34,257 nt of DNA, taken from NCBI GenBank assembly GCA_020425925.1, contig JAGQRB010000380.1, positions 1-34,257 of the forward strand, written 5' to 3'. Position numbers and translations under genes: made by a program. Below the pieces are notes generated by a model that did no database searches, was not told the origin of the DNA, and was given only the letters and a program-made list of their open reading frames with translations. Of the stretch, positions 9,201 to 16,390 are shown one piece after another; positions within the stretch are counted from its first letter, which is position 1; every line of letters begins with the position of its first letter. The stretch comes from Planctomycetota bacterium. GTDB taxonomy: Bacteria; Planctomycetota; UBA1135; UBA2386.

Positions 9201-10500
9201 CAACGCGACGATGCGCGAGCGCGATCGCACGGTCTCCGGGTCGCGCGGCCTCGACTACCTCGGCATCGGTGCGCCGGACCTGCTGACGCTGGACCCGAAC
9301 GGCTTCCCTTCCCAGTACTTCGGCTCCGCGAACGCGGCGACGCCGGTTGCCGGGTTGTCGCAGCTGTCGTCGCTCGCCTACACGTTCCCGTGGACCGCGA
9401 TCGAGCCGATCCTCGTGAAGTTCGAGCAGACGATGAAGTACGTGGCCTGCAACTGGATCGACTGGTCGTATCCGGTGTTGCCGAAGCTCGGTATCGCACT
9501 GCTCGACGGCTTCGTGGTGCACCGCCTCGGCGGCAGCCTGGTCACCACCGCAACGAGCTCCGGCTCGCAGATTCGTGAGACGTGGTTCTGGTCGAGCCGA
9601 CCCGTCGATTGGGGCAACCTGGTCGAGGCGATCCGGATCGACACCGACACGACGATCTCACCGGCCGACCACGACGTCACCGGCGTCTGGGCCTCCACTC
9701 TCGTGCCGAATACGGCCGCGAGCTGCGCCCCGGCAACCGGCGACCAGACCCCGCATCTCGATTTGCGTGACTACTCGACGCTCGTTCCGGCGTCGACGCA
9801 CCAGGGTGTGCAGGCGGTCCAGCTCGCGACCGGCTCGCAGGAGCGGGTCGTCATCCTCGGTTGCCCGGGAGGGCGCGTCCGCGTGCTCGAGAACGCCACC
9901 ATGCGCGACGTCACGAACCCCACGGTCGATCACGTGCTCGGCAGCCTGTCCAAGTCGGATGACTTCGGCTACGGCAGCTCGCTCGCGGTTCGACACGAGG
10001 TGTCCGGTTCGTCGGAGCTGGTCCGGATCTGGACCGGCTCGCTCTACGGTCCGACCCCGCGGCCGGCGAGCTACGACAGTGCGACGGGTGCACTCGCCGA
10101 CGGCGAGGTCGCCGCGGGCGCGATCCACATGATGACCTGGACCCCGGGTTCGGGCCTGAGCGCGTCGCTGCAGACGATCAAGCTCACGCCGAGCGTCGCG
10201 AACCCGCGCGGCGGCTACGCGATCGTCGGCATGAAGGTCGTCGACCTGCTGCCCGACGTCGGTGCACCGCTCGACGAGCTCGTGGTCTGCACGCTCGCGG
10301 GTGACGTGATCGTCTACACGATCGGTTCGAGCGGCAAGCTCTCCGAGCGGTGGCGCACGTTCGTCTCGGGTGCCGCCGGGTTCTACGGTTCGATCCTGGC
10401 CGAGGACCTCAACGGCGACGGCTACAAGGAGCTCTACCTCGGCGGGTCGCTCGGGCTGTGGCGCTTCATCCAGCCGACGGAGAGCGAAGGCCACCGCTGA
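6211..10500 (+). CDS. Exported alpha/beta hydrolase fused to a propeller/FG-GAP region
   Basis: 1429 residues with a signal peptide ending SLTFPLFAQ (cleavage LFA|Q). Residues ~90-480 look like an alpha/beta hydrolase. There is a strand RILIVINCFQ, a nucleophile elbow FIGGSNGGF (Ser306), an acid candidate in IGDEDITS (Asp409 or Asp411) and a His in NTGHNNGWY (His458). The remaining ~900 residues are repetitive beta-rich sequence with blades such as MLIHEGHVYVGSAEGIV and GKEIVFASVHGGL. It ends in an FG-GAP-like, probably calcium-binding, DLNGDGYKELYLGG. Esterase or lipase activity on a secreted substrate is inferred, with the propeller for binding. The ATG at 6211 is preferred over the upstream in-frame start because it begins the signal peptide. 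It lacks the shared C-terminal domain seen elsewhere in the window. Confidence 0.85.
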   Translation: MRPPPASPYLRLALVSSLTFPLFAQVPNPNRVVHPSIAPLQSGAILHGTSPIFQYPDSKWNNGEGFAPSGTADEDYAGWFFAEDGTDVTSADVHTPNGWQSTTWQSETHPAAPGALKHLVGYLRPAGLALPTTHPLYGPLGTTYVDQGAFEIFRPDAAPAANDRILIVINCFQTIGFPKDNTGSSPGWGRMYRGIFSPDGLVRDEPLGQPRNATTFLNNNVLADVERPLLSPLLTIPASSGYYPLLAYPVLTVPGRQTTLNEQRYMQLVQAIKEILQESSTRNPLSAPLTAQELEDRVVVVFIGGSNGGFQSSWAAQRFPEIVHGCFAEVINPSTQRLYGEHDLGYAYAHLSGSVAKGAEVSEGDFLTWNQYAWSEGIEVHDLSYLRNVLRQAAGGNKAYRPACFMIGDEDITSTGTDWISVIEGASNWVRSGITTSPFSLWSTAATFGWSSAENTGHNNGWYLDPYNPSQPETLERRDLCHGLFQEAIAVRDAELASAATIPNPALTHEARASELRGFDDPHEWALGRLGEPLPAVVPTDPLVRDDAFFDAAQPGAAGTKLANREAMLIHEGHVYVGSAEGIVSKFHVVDAMTDPKQPFSRDAQSQPLGHGAYGLAILDASTGSSLIVGTRRHLHKLDLGTLAITAQSPILPWEVAQPHSIKVADVLQSNPGKEIVFASVHGGLCFYTEALQPIYEYPEPGIVDFEISGSIVSILSRRGMLANLDFATLPPELSAASASLPRNLVDYSATFDPWLDSPSQGAGFDLERMSLNFGQFGVEPGFVSLWDGDSDRLAVRCHHPDALYRFPFYVDDIEDVRGMLGGEAGAGGVDLAVCQESGSNPVGNHLLILVADNMMLFDQFGTQLGRKQLSQTAQGFYPFGYQTSSMAVGELVANSGDDYQQEVVVATHSGALMWLHVQDVVGTSSTVLPATDVAGAYGSGYWLDLTANGVAAAATQTQPRTNATLSSTWAMARVPGTDELAVVDQHGGYFRVDYNGNATMRERDRTVSGSRGLDYLGIGAPDLLTLDPNGFPSQYFGSANAATPVAGLSQLSSLAYTFPWTAIEPILVKFEQTMKYVACNWIDWSYPVLPKLGIALLDGFVVHRLGGSLVTTATSSGSQIRETWFWSSRPVDWGNLVEAIRIDTDTTISPADHDVTGVWASTLVPNTAASCAPATGDQTPHLDLRDYSTLVPASTHQGVQAVQLATGSQERVVILGCPGGRVRVLENATMRDVTNPTVDHVLGSLSKSDDFGYGSSLAVRHEVSGSSELVRIWTGSLYGPTPRPASYDSATGALADGEVAAGAIHMMTWTPGSGLSASLQTIKLTPSVANPRGGYAIVGMKVVDLLPDVGAPLDELVVCTLAGDVIVYTIGSSGKLSERWRTFVSGAAGFYGSILAEDLNGDGYKELYLGGSLGLWRFIQPTESEGHR

Positions 10501-10588
10501 CTGGTCGCCCGGAGACCAGCTCCCCGGAACGAGCGCGGCCCGGATCACCGTTCGGTGACCCGGGCCGCAGAGCCGGCGGAGGCCGGCT
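10501..10588. terminator. Three consecutive hairpins between convergent genes
   Basis: Hairpin 1: CTGGTC (10501-10506) pairs with GACCAG (10514-10519). Hairpin 2: 16-base arms at 10535-10550 and 10553-10568 pair with a single mismatch, with loop GTTC. Hairpin 3: AGCCGG (10571-10576) pairs with CCGGCT (10583-10588). No T-run follows. The position directly after the hydrolase stop and before the oppositely oriented SdrD-B-like gene suggests bidirectional termination. Confidence 0.65.
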
Positions 10589-10606
10589 GTTCGCCGCATC
10601 GTGCGA

Positions 10607-12022
10607 TCAGCAGCGCCGGCGGCGCTTGTAGGGCGAACGGCGCTTCGGCTTGCTGTGCGAGCCGCCACCACACTGGTTGCTGCCACCGGTGTTGCAGCCG
10701 GTGTTGCAACCGGTGTTGCACGGGTTGACCCAGTTGCTGTTGTTGTTGGCGTGGTCGAGGGCGTTCTTGAGGAGGGCCTGCTCGGCACGGAACTGGCTGC
10801 CCGAGAGCGTCAGCGGGTGGGCCCAGAGGCTGGCGACGGCCTGCTGGATCAGGTCGGCGATCGTGATCTGACCGAGACCCGGCTCGTCGATCAGCGCGTT
10901 CGGGTCGACGAAGCCGACGACCACGTTGCAGTGCATCGCGACCAGCTGAGCCGACAGCATGTAGGCCATGTTGACGCTGTTGGCGCCCTGCAGCCAGTGC
11001 GCGAACTGCGACAGCGAGCTCGGCGCGACGCGGTTGCCCTGGCCGTCGACGATGCCGAGTGCCGGCAGCGTCGCGAGGATGCCGTACTGGTGGACCTTCT
11101 GCAGGCCGTGGCAGTTGCGCCAGTAGCCGATCGTGTGACCGTCGCACGGCACGCACGACGAGACGACGCCGAACGAAGCGACCTCGACCGGTGCGCAAGC
11201 GCAGACCTCGATCGTGTAGCTCAGCGGGGTGGTCGCGGTGTAGCCCGACATCAGTCCGAGCTCGACCGTGTAGTTGCCGGCGACGACGCCGGGGAACTCG
11301 TAGCAGCCGGTGCCGTCGGTGACCGCCGCGAGCGGGCCGTTGCCGCCGACCAGGGTCACGCTCCAGCCGCTGAGGCCGCCCTCACCGGGGTCCTGCTCGC
11401 CGTTCTGGTTGGAATCGAGGAACACGCAGCCGGTGACGTCGACGCCGTTGCCGCTGCCGATGCGGAACGACTCATAGGAGCGCACCGCGCAGGTGTTGGT
11501 GTTGTTGTTGAAGCCGCCCTGGATCAGGTACGGGTTCGTCGGACCGTTGGTCAGGTCCCACTTGTCACCGAGCCAGGCCTTGAACCGGCACGGTTCCGCT
11601 TCGTTGGTCGTGAACGGCTGCAGCAGCAGGCTCTCGCCGACGCCGCCGAGGCCGAGGCCGGTCACCGGCGTGTTCGACGAGAACGGCAGGTCGAGCGTGA
11701 TCACGCCGTTCGTGTTGGTGATCGCCACGAAGCGGTCCATCGGATCGTTGGTCGACAGCACCATGTCGGCGCCGCCGATCGGATCGGTGACGTGCACGTA
11801 GTAGGTGCCCGACGGCAGGTCGGTCGGGAACGCCATGAAGACGTCCTCGCTCGAGAACTGGTAGTAGCTCTCGTTGGTCTGCGGATCGATCTGCACAGGA
11901 GCGGCGACGCCGAACGCGTCGGTCAGAGTGATCGGATAGAGGTTGTCCGAACAATTCTGGGCGGTGGCAGCGGTGGTGATCAGCGCGGCAGAAGCCAGCG
12001 AGAGAACAGAGTTGCGAATCAT
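10607..12022 (-). CDS. Exported SdrD-B-like surface protein with Cys/Asn repeat and basic tail
   Basis: 471 residues. The signal peptide ends TTAATAQ (cleavage ATA|Q). A first domain (~25-220) precedes an SdrD-B-type prealbumin-like domain, GCVFLDSNQNGEQDPGEGG through the GCYEFPGV..GNYTVEL strand. The DSNQNGEQDPGE segment is the usual calcium loop. Next comes a domain opening with GHTIGYWRN, often found beside SdrD-B modules. The C-terminus is odd: NTGC is repeated three times, followed by GGSNQCGGGS and KPKRRSPYKRRRRC. The ATG at 12022 has AGGAAG ten bases upstream (12038-12033), supporting the start. Probably a cell-surface structural or adhesive protein; the repeats could be disulfide-linked. 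No sortase motif is seen. Confidence 0.85.
   Translation of the reverse strand: MIRNSVLSLASAALITTAATAQNCSDNLYPITLTDAFGVAAPVQIDPQTNESYYQFSSEDVFMAFPTDLPSGTYYVHVTDPIGGADMVLSTNDPMDRFVAITNTNGVITLDLPFSSNTPVTGLGLGGVGESLLLQPFTTNEAEPCRFKAWLGDKWDLTNGPTNPYLIQGGFNNNTNTCAVRSYESFRIGSGNGVDVTGCVFLDSNQNGEQDPGEGGLSGWSVTLVGGNGPLAAVTDGTGCYEFPGVVAGNYTVELGLMSGYTATTPLSYTIEVCACAPVEVASFGVVSSCVPCDGHTIGYWRNCHGLQKVHQYGILATLPALGIVDGQGNRVAPSSLSQFAHWLQGANSVNMAYMLSAQLVAMHCNVVVGFVDPNALIDEPGLGQITIADLIQQAVASLWAHPLTLSGSQFRAEQALLKNALDHANNNSNWVNPCNTGCNTGCNTGGSNQCGGGSHSKPKRRSPYKRRRRC
10686..10720 (-). repeat. Three 12-bp repeats encoding NTGC
   Basis: CCGGTGTTGCA recurs at 10686-10696, 10698-10708 and 10710-10720, exactly 12 bp apart, encoding tandem CNTG units near the C-terminus of the SdrD-B-like protein. 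The short perfect tract could change copy number by slippage without shifting frame. Confidence 0.85.
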
Positions 12023-12141
12023 TGGGTTGGGTCTTCCTGTTGGTTTTCCGGTCTGTTCGAACCGTATCCCGCGAACCGAATGTGACGCGGCGCTGGTGAT
12101 CCCAGGCGCGCGCTTCGGCTCGTCGGCGGCGTGAAGTCGCG

Positions 12142-12179
12142 GCACCAACGGCGTTCGGTGCGATCTCGACCTGAGACCC
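12142..12179 (+). repeat. Dispersed structured element, copy A
   Basis: A 20-base hairpin (12142-12161, arms GCACCAA and TCGGTGC with one mismatch) is followed by GATCTCGAC, one extra C, and TGAGACCC. The same arrangement recurs at 16169-16205. One stem pair differs by a compensatory A-T to G-C change. It lies in the 240-bp gap between the TIR gene stop and the SdrD-B-like gene start, both on the minus strand. Confidence 0.5.
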
Positions 12180-12262
12180 TGTGAGAACGAAAACGCCACG
12201 CGCGGCGACTCCCGGAAGTCCGGCCTCGACCTCTCGACGGCGTGAACCGGTGTCCGGGACCC

Positions 12263-13066
12263 TCAGGACAGCCAGCGCAGCAAGGCGATCGCCAACGCCG
12301 TCACGGCGACGGCACCGACGAACCAATGGCAGCCGCGGTTCTGCGGCTCGTTCGCCTTCGCCTGCTCCATCTCCCGCAGCATCTCCTCGGCCCAAGTGTC
12401 GCGAGGGAACTTCAGCGTCTCGCCCCAATCGCTGTCCTGCACGCAGGTACGGTCGCCCGACACGGCCTTGGCGCGGAAGTAGCGATCCGAGTGGATGTTC
12501 TTGCCGACGTGCAGCCGCAGGTAGCCGCCGATCGCGCCGCGTCGGTCGCTCTGGTGCTCCTTCACCTCGCGGAACGACTCGTCGGTCGATTCCTCGATGA
12601 CATAGCCCCAGGCGCCGCTGACTTCCTGCCAACTGACCCTGTCGAGCACGTCCAGCAGTCTGGGGGGCGGCAACACGTACGCGAACTCGTGCAGGCGCTT
12701 CTTCAGTCTCCGGAGCGACTCCTCGCGCCACTCTTCGCGGGAGAACTCGAGGCAGTGCAGGTGCCGCAGGTCCGGAGGTATCTCGCAGTCTTCCAACAGC
12801 AACGGCAGGACCGGGATCCCCCTGGCCAGGACGTGGCGCCATTCCCTGGCGACCCAGGTCGATCCGATCGACCACCGGTCGAGGACCAGCAGCAGGCACG
12901 CGCAACCGTCCAACGCGGCCACGAGGTCGCCGTGCCACTCCGCGCCCACCCGCAGGTCCTCGACGTCGCGCCAGACGGGCAGGCCGACCGATTCCAGTTC
13001 GGCGGCCAGCCAGCGCACGAAGTCCGTGCTCTCGCGCGCGTAGCTGACGAAGAGGGGACCGTTCAC
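12263..13066 (-). CDS. Membrane-anchored TIR-domain protein
   Basis: 267 residues. Residues 1-115 form a TIR domain: FVSYARESTDFVRWLAAEL, then GLPVWRDVEDL, LLLVLDRWSIGSTWVAREW and IPVLPLLLEDC. Glu75 in STWVAREW sits where bacterial TIR NADases carry their catalytic Glu, so NAD cleavage or cyclic-ADP-ribose-type signalling is plausible but not shown. Residues ~120-240 match nothing recognised. The C-terminus is a single hydrophobic segment WFVGAVAVTALAIALLRWLS, so a tail anchor in the membrane is likely. The GTG start at 13066 overlaps the GIY-YIG stop as GTGA, implying coupled translation. Possible roles are phage defence or stress signalling; alternatively a TIR scaffold without enzyme activity. 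Confidence 0.85.
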   Translation of the reverse strand: MNGPLFVSYARESTDFVRWLAAELESVGLPVWRDVEDLRVGAEWHGDLVAALDGCACLLLVLDRWSIGSTWVAREWRHVLARGIPVLPLLLEDCEIPPDLRHLHCLEFSREEWREESLRRLKKRLHEFAYVLPPPRLLDVLDRVSWQEVSGAWGYVIEESTDESFREVKEHQSDRRGAIGGYLRLHVGKNIHSDRYFRAKAVSGDRTCVQDSDWGETLKFPRDTWAEEMLREMEQAKANEPQNRGCHWFVGAVAVTALAIALLRWLS

Positions 13067-13347
13067 TCGTTCGGCTTCACCGCGGCGGCGGCAGCCGCGA
13101 TCGCCGCGATCCGGGCGGCGCCGCGGTGACGTTTGATCGCGCGTTCGGAACGCATCGCGAGCGCGCGGTTGGCGAGCGCGTCGCTGACGGCGACGATGCG
13201 CCAGGGCCGTCCCCGCCGCGTCGCCCGCGCACCGCCCGGGGACTCGCCGTTGTGCTGCCGCAGCCGTCGCGCGACGTCGGTCGAGATCCCGACGTAGGTG
13301 GCACCGAGCGAGTCGGAGGCGAGCGCGTAGACGAACCAGACGTTCAT
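13063..13347 (-). CDS. Small GIY-YIG nuclease-superfamily protein
   Basis: 94 residues. The N-terminus WFVYALASDSLGATYVGIS is a GIY-YIG core (VYAL and YVGI take the place of GIY and YIG), followed by TDVARRLRQHN and a later RSERAIKRHR. This matches small single-domain GIY-YIG proteins of the YhbQ/UPF0213 type. Known members are nuclease-fold proteins, some involved in DNA repair, many uncharacterised. The C-terminus is Ala-rich (IAAIAAAAAAVKPNE). Its ATG overlaps the stop of an upstream reading frame that resembles a histidine-kinase tail, and its stop overlaps the TIR start, so it is in the middle of a tightly packed minus-strand string. Confidence 0.85.
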   Translation of the reverse strand: MNVWFVYALASDSLGATYVGISTDVARRLRQHNGESPGGARATRRGRPWRIVAVSDALANRALAMRSERAIKRHRGAARIAAIAAAAAAVKPNE

Positions 13348-13454
13348 TTGCCGGCGGCGGTGAAGGGGAGCACCGACGTGAATCGCGCGCCGCGTTCCGT
13401 GCCCCTGGGGTGTGCGTCGACCGCCGTCACCGCGGCAGTATCCCGCGCGCCTCC
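13344..13454 (-). pseudogene. Probable 3' remnant of a histidine kinase
   Basis: Directly upstream of the GIY-YIG gene, the minus-strand frame ending at a TGA that overlaps its ATG (ATGA) reads AVTAVDAHPRGTERGARFT followed by SVLPFTAAGK. The GTERGARFTSVLP stretch resembles the last (G2-type) box and final strand of histidine-kinase ATPase domains. Upstream of about 13454 the frame no longer looks like a kinase and holds no H, N or G1 box. Inference: a kinase gene was truncated, leaving its 3' end. A chance resemblance cannot be excluded. Confidence 0.45.
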
Positions 13455-13720
13455 CCGGGTTGCCAATGTGAGTCGCGATCGACGCGCCCGCCTCGCCGGG
13501 TCGACCGTTCGGCCGCTACGGCGGGCGGATCGAGTTCAGCGGAATCGGGCTACGCATCGCCTCGGGATCGCTGCGTGCACCGGATTCGGGCCGATGTCAC
13601 TTCCGGTTCCGGTGGGCAAGGCCGCCTGGGCTGTTCAACCGGTCCCGCCGGCGCCGCTCCCGAACGGAAACGTGGCGTTCGCGGTTCCTCTTCGCTCCGA
13701 CTCCCTTCCCCGAGGTTCCG
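13455..13720. other. Gene-free stretch and leader of duplicated gene 1
   Basis: No convincing gene is seen. From about 13563, and clearly from 13600, the sequence matches the region upstream of the second duplicate (16237 or 16274 onward), so it was copied with the gene. It ends in CGAGG nine bases ahead of the ATG, a plausible ribosome binding site conserved in both copies. No clear -10/-35 pair was recognised. Confidence 0.5.
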
Positions 13721-16144
13721 ATGCTGCTTCGAACTGCCCTCTCACTCCCCTTGCTCTTGTGTCCGACTGCGGCGCTCGCCCAGATCTCGGACCTCATGAC
13801 GGTCGATCTGGGCACCAACGACGTGTCGAACGGCGTGACGCTCACCAATCCCGGCATCGCGGTGCCGGCCATTGTCGGCGGAGTCGACTGCCGGCTGAGC
13901 AGTTCGTCGCTCGACTTCGACGTCGACGACACGTGGGCCTTCGACGGCGAACGCCGCAACCTGTTCGTGACGGTCGAGTACTTCGATCAGGGCACGGATG
14001 CGCTGACGCTGGTGTACGACTCCATGGACGGAGTCGCCGCCAAGGCCGGTGTCACGATCGAACGCACCAACACCAACGACTGGCTTCGCTTCACCTGGCA
14101 CCTCGGTGAGGCGAAGTTCGCCAACTCGCAGCCTGGGGGGGCCGATTTCCGGATCGAGGTTCCGACCGGTTCGTCGGTGCACGTCAACCGCGTGATCGTA
14201 GCGCACCGCCGTGGCGTGTCGGTCGCGATGGACAACAGCCCGACACCGCCGACCGCGGAAGGTCTGACCTACCGGAACCCGATCGGCGGTCAGGCCGAGA
14301 ACGCGTGGGACTCCGTACTCGAAGGCCGAACCAACCTCGCGCAGGCGACGAATGCCTACTTCGCGTTCGACGTGGCGAACGACTTCGCGTTCGAGGGCAG
14401 CCGCAAGGACCTGCACGTGACCATCGAGTATCTCGATGATGCTCCCCCGGCAGGCGCCACCGGGGAGGTGTGGCTCGACTACGACTCGTTCGACGCCCAG
14501 GCCGCGGACGAACGCTACAAGCAGCGGGCGGGCTTCACTCGCACGGGATCGGGCCTGTGGAAGACCCATCGCTGGTATGTCAAGGACGCGTTCTTCGGCG
14601 ACCGTCAGAATCTCGGCTGTGACTTTCGTATCGGCGTGAAGCCGACCGACCAGCTGACCCTGCGCAACGTCACGGTGTACCACGGCAGCTCGGTGGTCTC
14701 GGATCCCGAGGGGCTGGTGCCGGATCCCGATCGACTCGGTATCGGCTATGGCCTGACCCCGGTGCAGGTGGGTGGGAACACCGCGTTCGCCCACGTGCAG
14801 CAGGGTCAACTGATGGGCATCCAGAACAGCGCCAACGCGAACTACATCCACTACCGGGTCGACGACACGTTCGCTCACGAGGGGAGTCGCCAGGACATCT
14901 ACCTGACGATCCACTACTTCGACGGGACGTCGGGTTCGATCCGGCTCGAGTACGACTCGATGTCAGGTGGCAACTACAAGGCCGCGCCCGCCGTGCAACG
15001 GCAGGGCAGCGGAACATGGAAGAGCCATTCGTGGCATCTGACCGACGCGAGGTTCGCCAACGGTCAGGCGCCGAACACCCTGAAGGCCGATTTCCGGCTC
15101 GTCGGTATCGATGCCACCGGCGGCCCCGACCCGATCACGGTGGACCTCGTCTACCTGCGAGACCTCGATCGCGAGCTGCAGCGGAACGGCATCCTGCCGC
15201 GGATCTCGAGGCCGGATGGCGGCAGCGATGTCGCGTTCGACGCAACCGCCATCAAGGATCTGATGACCCAGCCTTCCCAGTGGGTGACGGCTCGGTCTCG
15301 CATCGGCGTGATGCAGTGGACGGCGACGATCGTCCAGGACCTGATCCTGCCCTATCCACAGACCTTCGACATGCGGTCCATGCTGCGTGACTTGCAGACC
15401 TGGGGCAAGATGCTCGAAATCGAGGCGATCGTTGTGAAGCCGCACTTCCCGAACCTCGTCACCGCGCAGCAGAACTTCGACTTCCGTCGTCCGACCTACG
15501 ACAAGATCCTCGCGTTTGGCGGCACGCTGGACCAGTTTCGGACACAGGAGCCGGCCGACGAAGTCCGGAACGTCAACCAGATACTGGGCGTGTCGCCCCC
15601 CCTGTTCGATCCGCTCAGCGAGGCGGTGGATTGGATCCAGCTCGCGCGCAACAGGTATCCAGGATCGCGCGTCGGCGATGTCGAGCCGTACCCGCGCCAC
15701 TTCTCGCGTCAGGATCTGGAATCATGGATCGTCGACGTCAACGATCTCTGCGCCAGTCGTGCGGTCCTCGGTCTCGACTTCTTCGACCTCGACGTCAACT
15801 GGTCGATGTTCACGGGCGAGGAGTTCGAGGTCAATCCGGTGTGGAACAACGGCTCCTTCGCGGATAGCACCGTGCTCGGACAATCCTGTCAGTCGCTCGG
15901 CGTCCCGTTCGGCATGAACTACTGGCCCGCCGGCGCTCGGGCCGCCGCTGGGCTGGGGGCACCGTTCACCGATGAGCACTGGTACGATCTGATCCACTAC
16001 CAGCGGGACGTGTACGCGGCCGCTGGACTGGAGCCGGACCGCCGCTGCGTGCAGTCCTGGGTGCCGTCGCCGATGAGCACCATCCCCGAGACCACGCCGT
16101 TCACCTTCGCCAACGGCATCAGCAGCTTCTTCCTCAACTTCTGA
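13721..16144 (+). CDS. Exported three-repeat beta-sandwich plus barrel-like protein, tandem copy 1
   Basis: 807 residues; signal peptide MLLRTALSLPLLLCPTAALA|Q. Three internal repeats of ~130-150 residues follow, each with a strand like LHVTIEYLDD, a V(L)YDS(M/F) turn, and a final W..H.W.(L/V).(D/E)A.F....DFR. This pattern fits jelly-roll carbohydrate-binding modules. From ~residue 470 a different domain begins (RIGVMQW, DLQTWGKMLEIEAIVVKP, DQFRTQEPADEV, RVGDVEPYP, LGLDFFDLDVNW, VPFGMNYW). This is reminiscent of a TIM-barrel glycosidase with acidic residues near strand ends. No named family was recognised. Glycan binding and hydrolysis outside the cytoplasm is inference, supported by the neighbouring DUF6259-like and esterase genes. 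A near-identical paralogue follows directly. Confidence 0.85.
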   Translation: MLLRTALSLPLLLCPTAALAQISDLMTVDLGTNDVSNGVTLTNPGIAVPAIVGGVDCRLSSSSLDFDVDDTWAFDGERRNLFVTVEYFDQGTDALTLVYDSMDGVAAKAGVTIERTNTNDWLRFTWHLGEAKFANSQPGGADFRIEVPTGSSVHVNRVIVAHRRGVSVAMDNSPTPPTAEGLTYRNPIGGQAENAWDSVLEGRTNLAQATNAYFAFDVANDFAFEGSRKDLHVTIEYLDDAPPAGATGEVWLDYDSFDAQAADERYKQRAGFTRTGSGLWKTHRWYVKDAFFGDRQNLGCDFRIGVKPTDQLTLRNVTVYHGSSVVSDPEGLVPDPDRLGIGYGLTPVQVGGNTAFAHVQQGQLMGIQNSANANYIHYRVDDTFAHEGSRQDIYLTIHYFDGTSGSIRLEYDSMSGGNYKAAPAVQRQGSGTWKSHSWHLTDARFANGQAPNTLKADFRLVGIDATGGPDPITVDLVYLRDLDRELQRNGILPRISRPDGGSDVAFDATAIKDLMTQPSQWVTARSRIGVMQWTATIVQDLILPYPQTFDMRSMLRDLQTWGKMLEIEAIVVKPHFPNLVTAQQNFDFRRPTYDKILAFGGTLDQFRTQEPADEVRNVNQILGVSPPLFDPLSEAVDWIQLARNRYPGSRVGDVEPYPRHFSRQDLESWIVDVNDLCASRAVLGLDFFDLDVNWSMFTGEEFEVNPVWNNGSFADSTVLGQSCQSLGVPFGMNYWPAGARAAAGLGAPFTDEHWYDLIHYQRDVYAAAGLEPDRRCVQSWVPSPMSTIPETTPFTFANGISSFFLNF

Positions 16145-16168
16145 GGAGGAGGTCGGTCGCCGCTAGCG

Positions 16169-16205
16169 GCGCCGACGGCGATCGGCGCGATCTCGACTGA
16201 GACCC
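16169..16205 (+). repeat. Dispersed structured element, copy B
   Basis: A perfect hairpin GCGCCGA-CGGCGA-TCGGCGC (16169-16188) is followed by GATCTCGAC and TGAGACCC, matching copy A at 12142-12179. It lies 25 bases after the stop of duplicate 1. A short CGCCG-CTAG-CGGCG hairpin sits just before it (16158-16171). Could be a terminator or an independent element. Confidence 0.5.
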
Positions 16206-16390
16206 GGTGGCACCCGAACGCCAGGCATTGATTCTCCGGGATCGCCGTGCGCCGTCTTCTTGCGCGGATCTCGCTTCCGGTTCCGGCGGGCGCGGCCGCC
16301 TGGGCTGTTCAACCGGTCCCGCCGGCGCCACACCCGCACGGAGACGTGGCGTTCGCGGTCTTCGCCCCGACTCCCTTCCCCGAGGTTCCG

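Noticed and set aside
6088..9522. Very long minus-strand open frame across the hydrolase gene
   Set aside because: Arg/Val/Glu-rich antisense translation with no motifs; a GC-rich codon shadow of the plus-strand gene with clear signal peptide and hydrolase motifs.
10686..10720. CRISPR-like short repeats
   Set aside because: 12-bp units without spacers inside a coding region; no cas genes.
10601..12085. Plus-strand frame opposite the SdrD-B-like gene
   Set aside because: Antisense of a well-supported exported protein; no recognisable domain.
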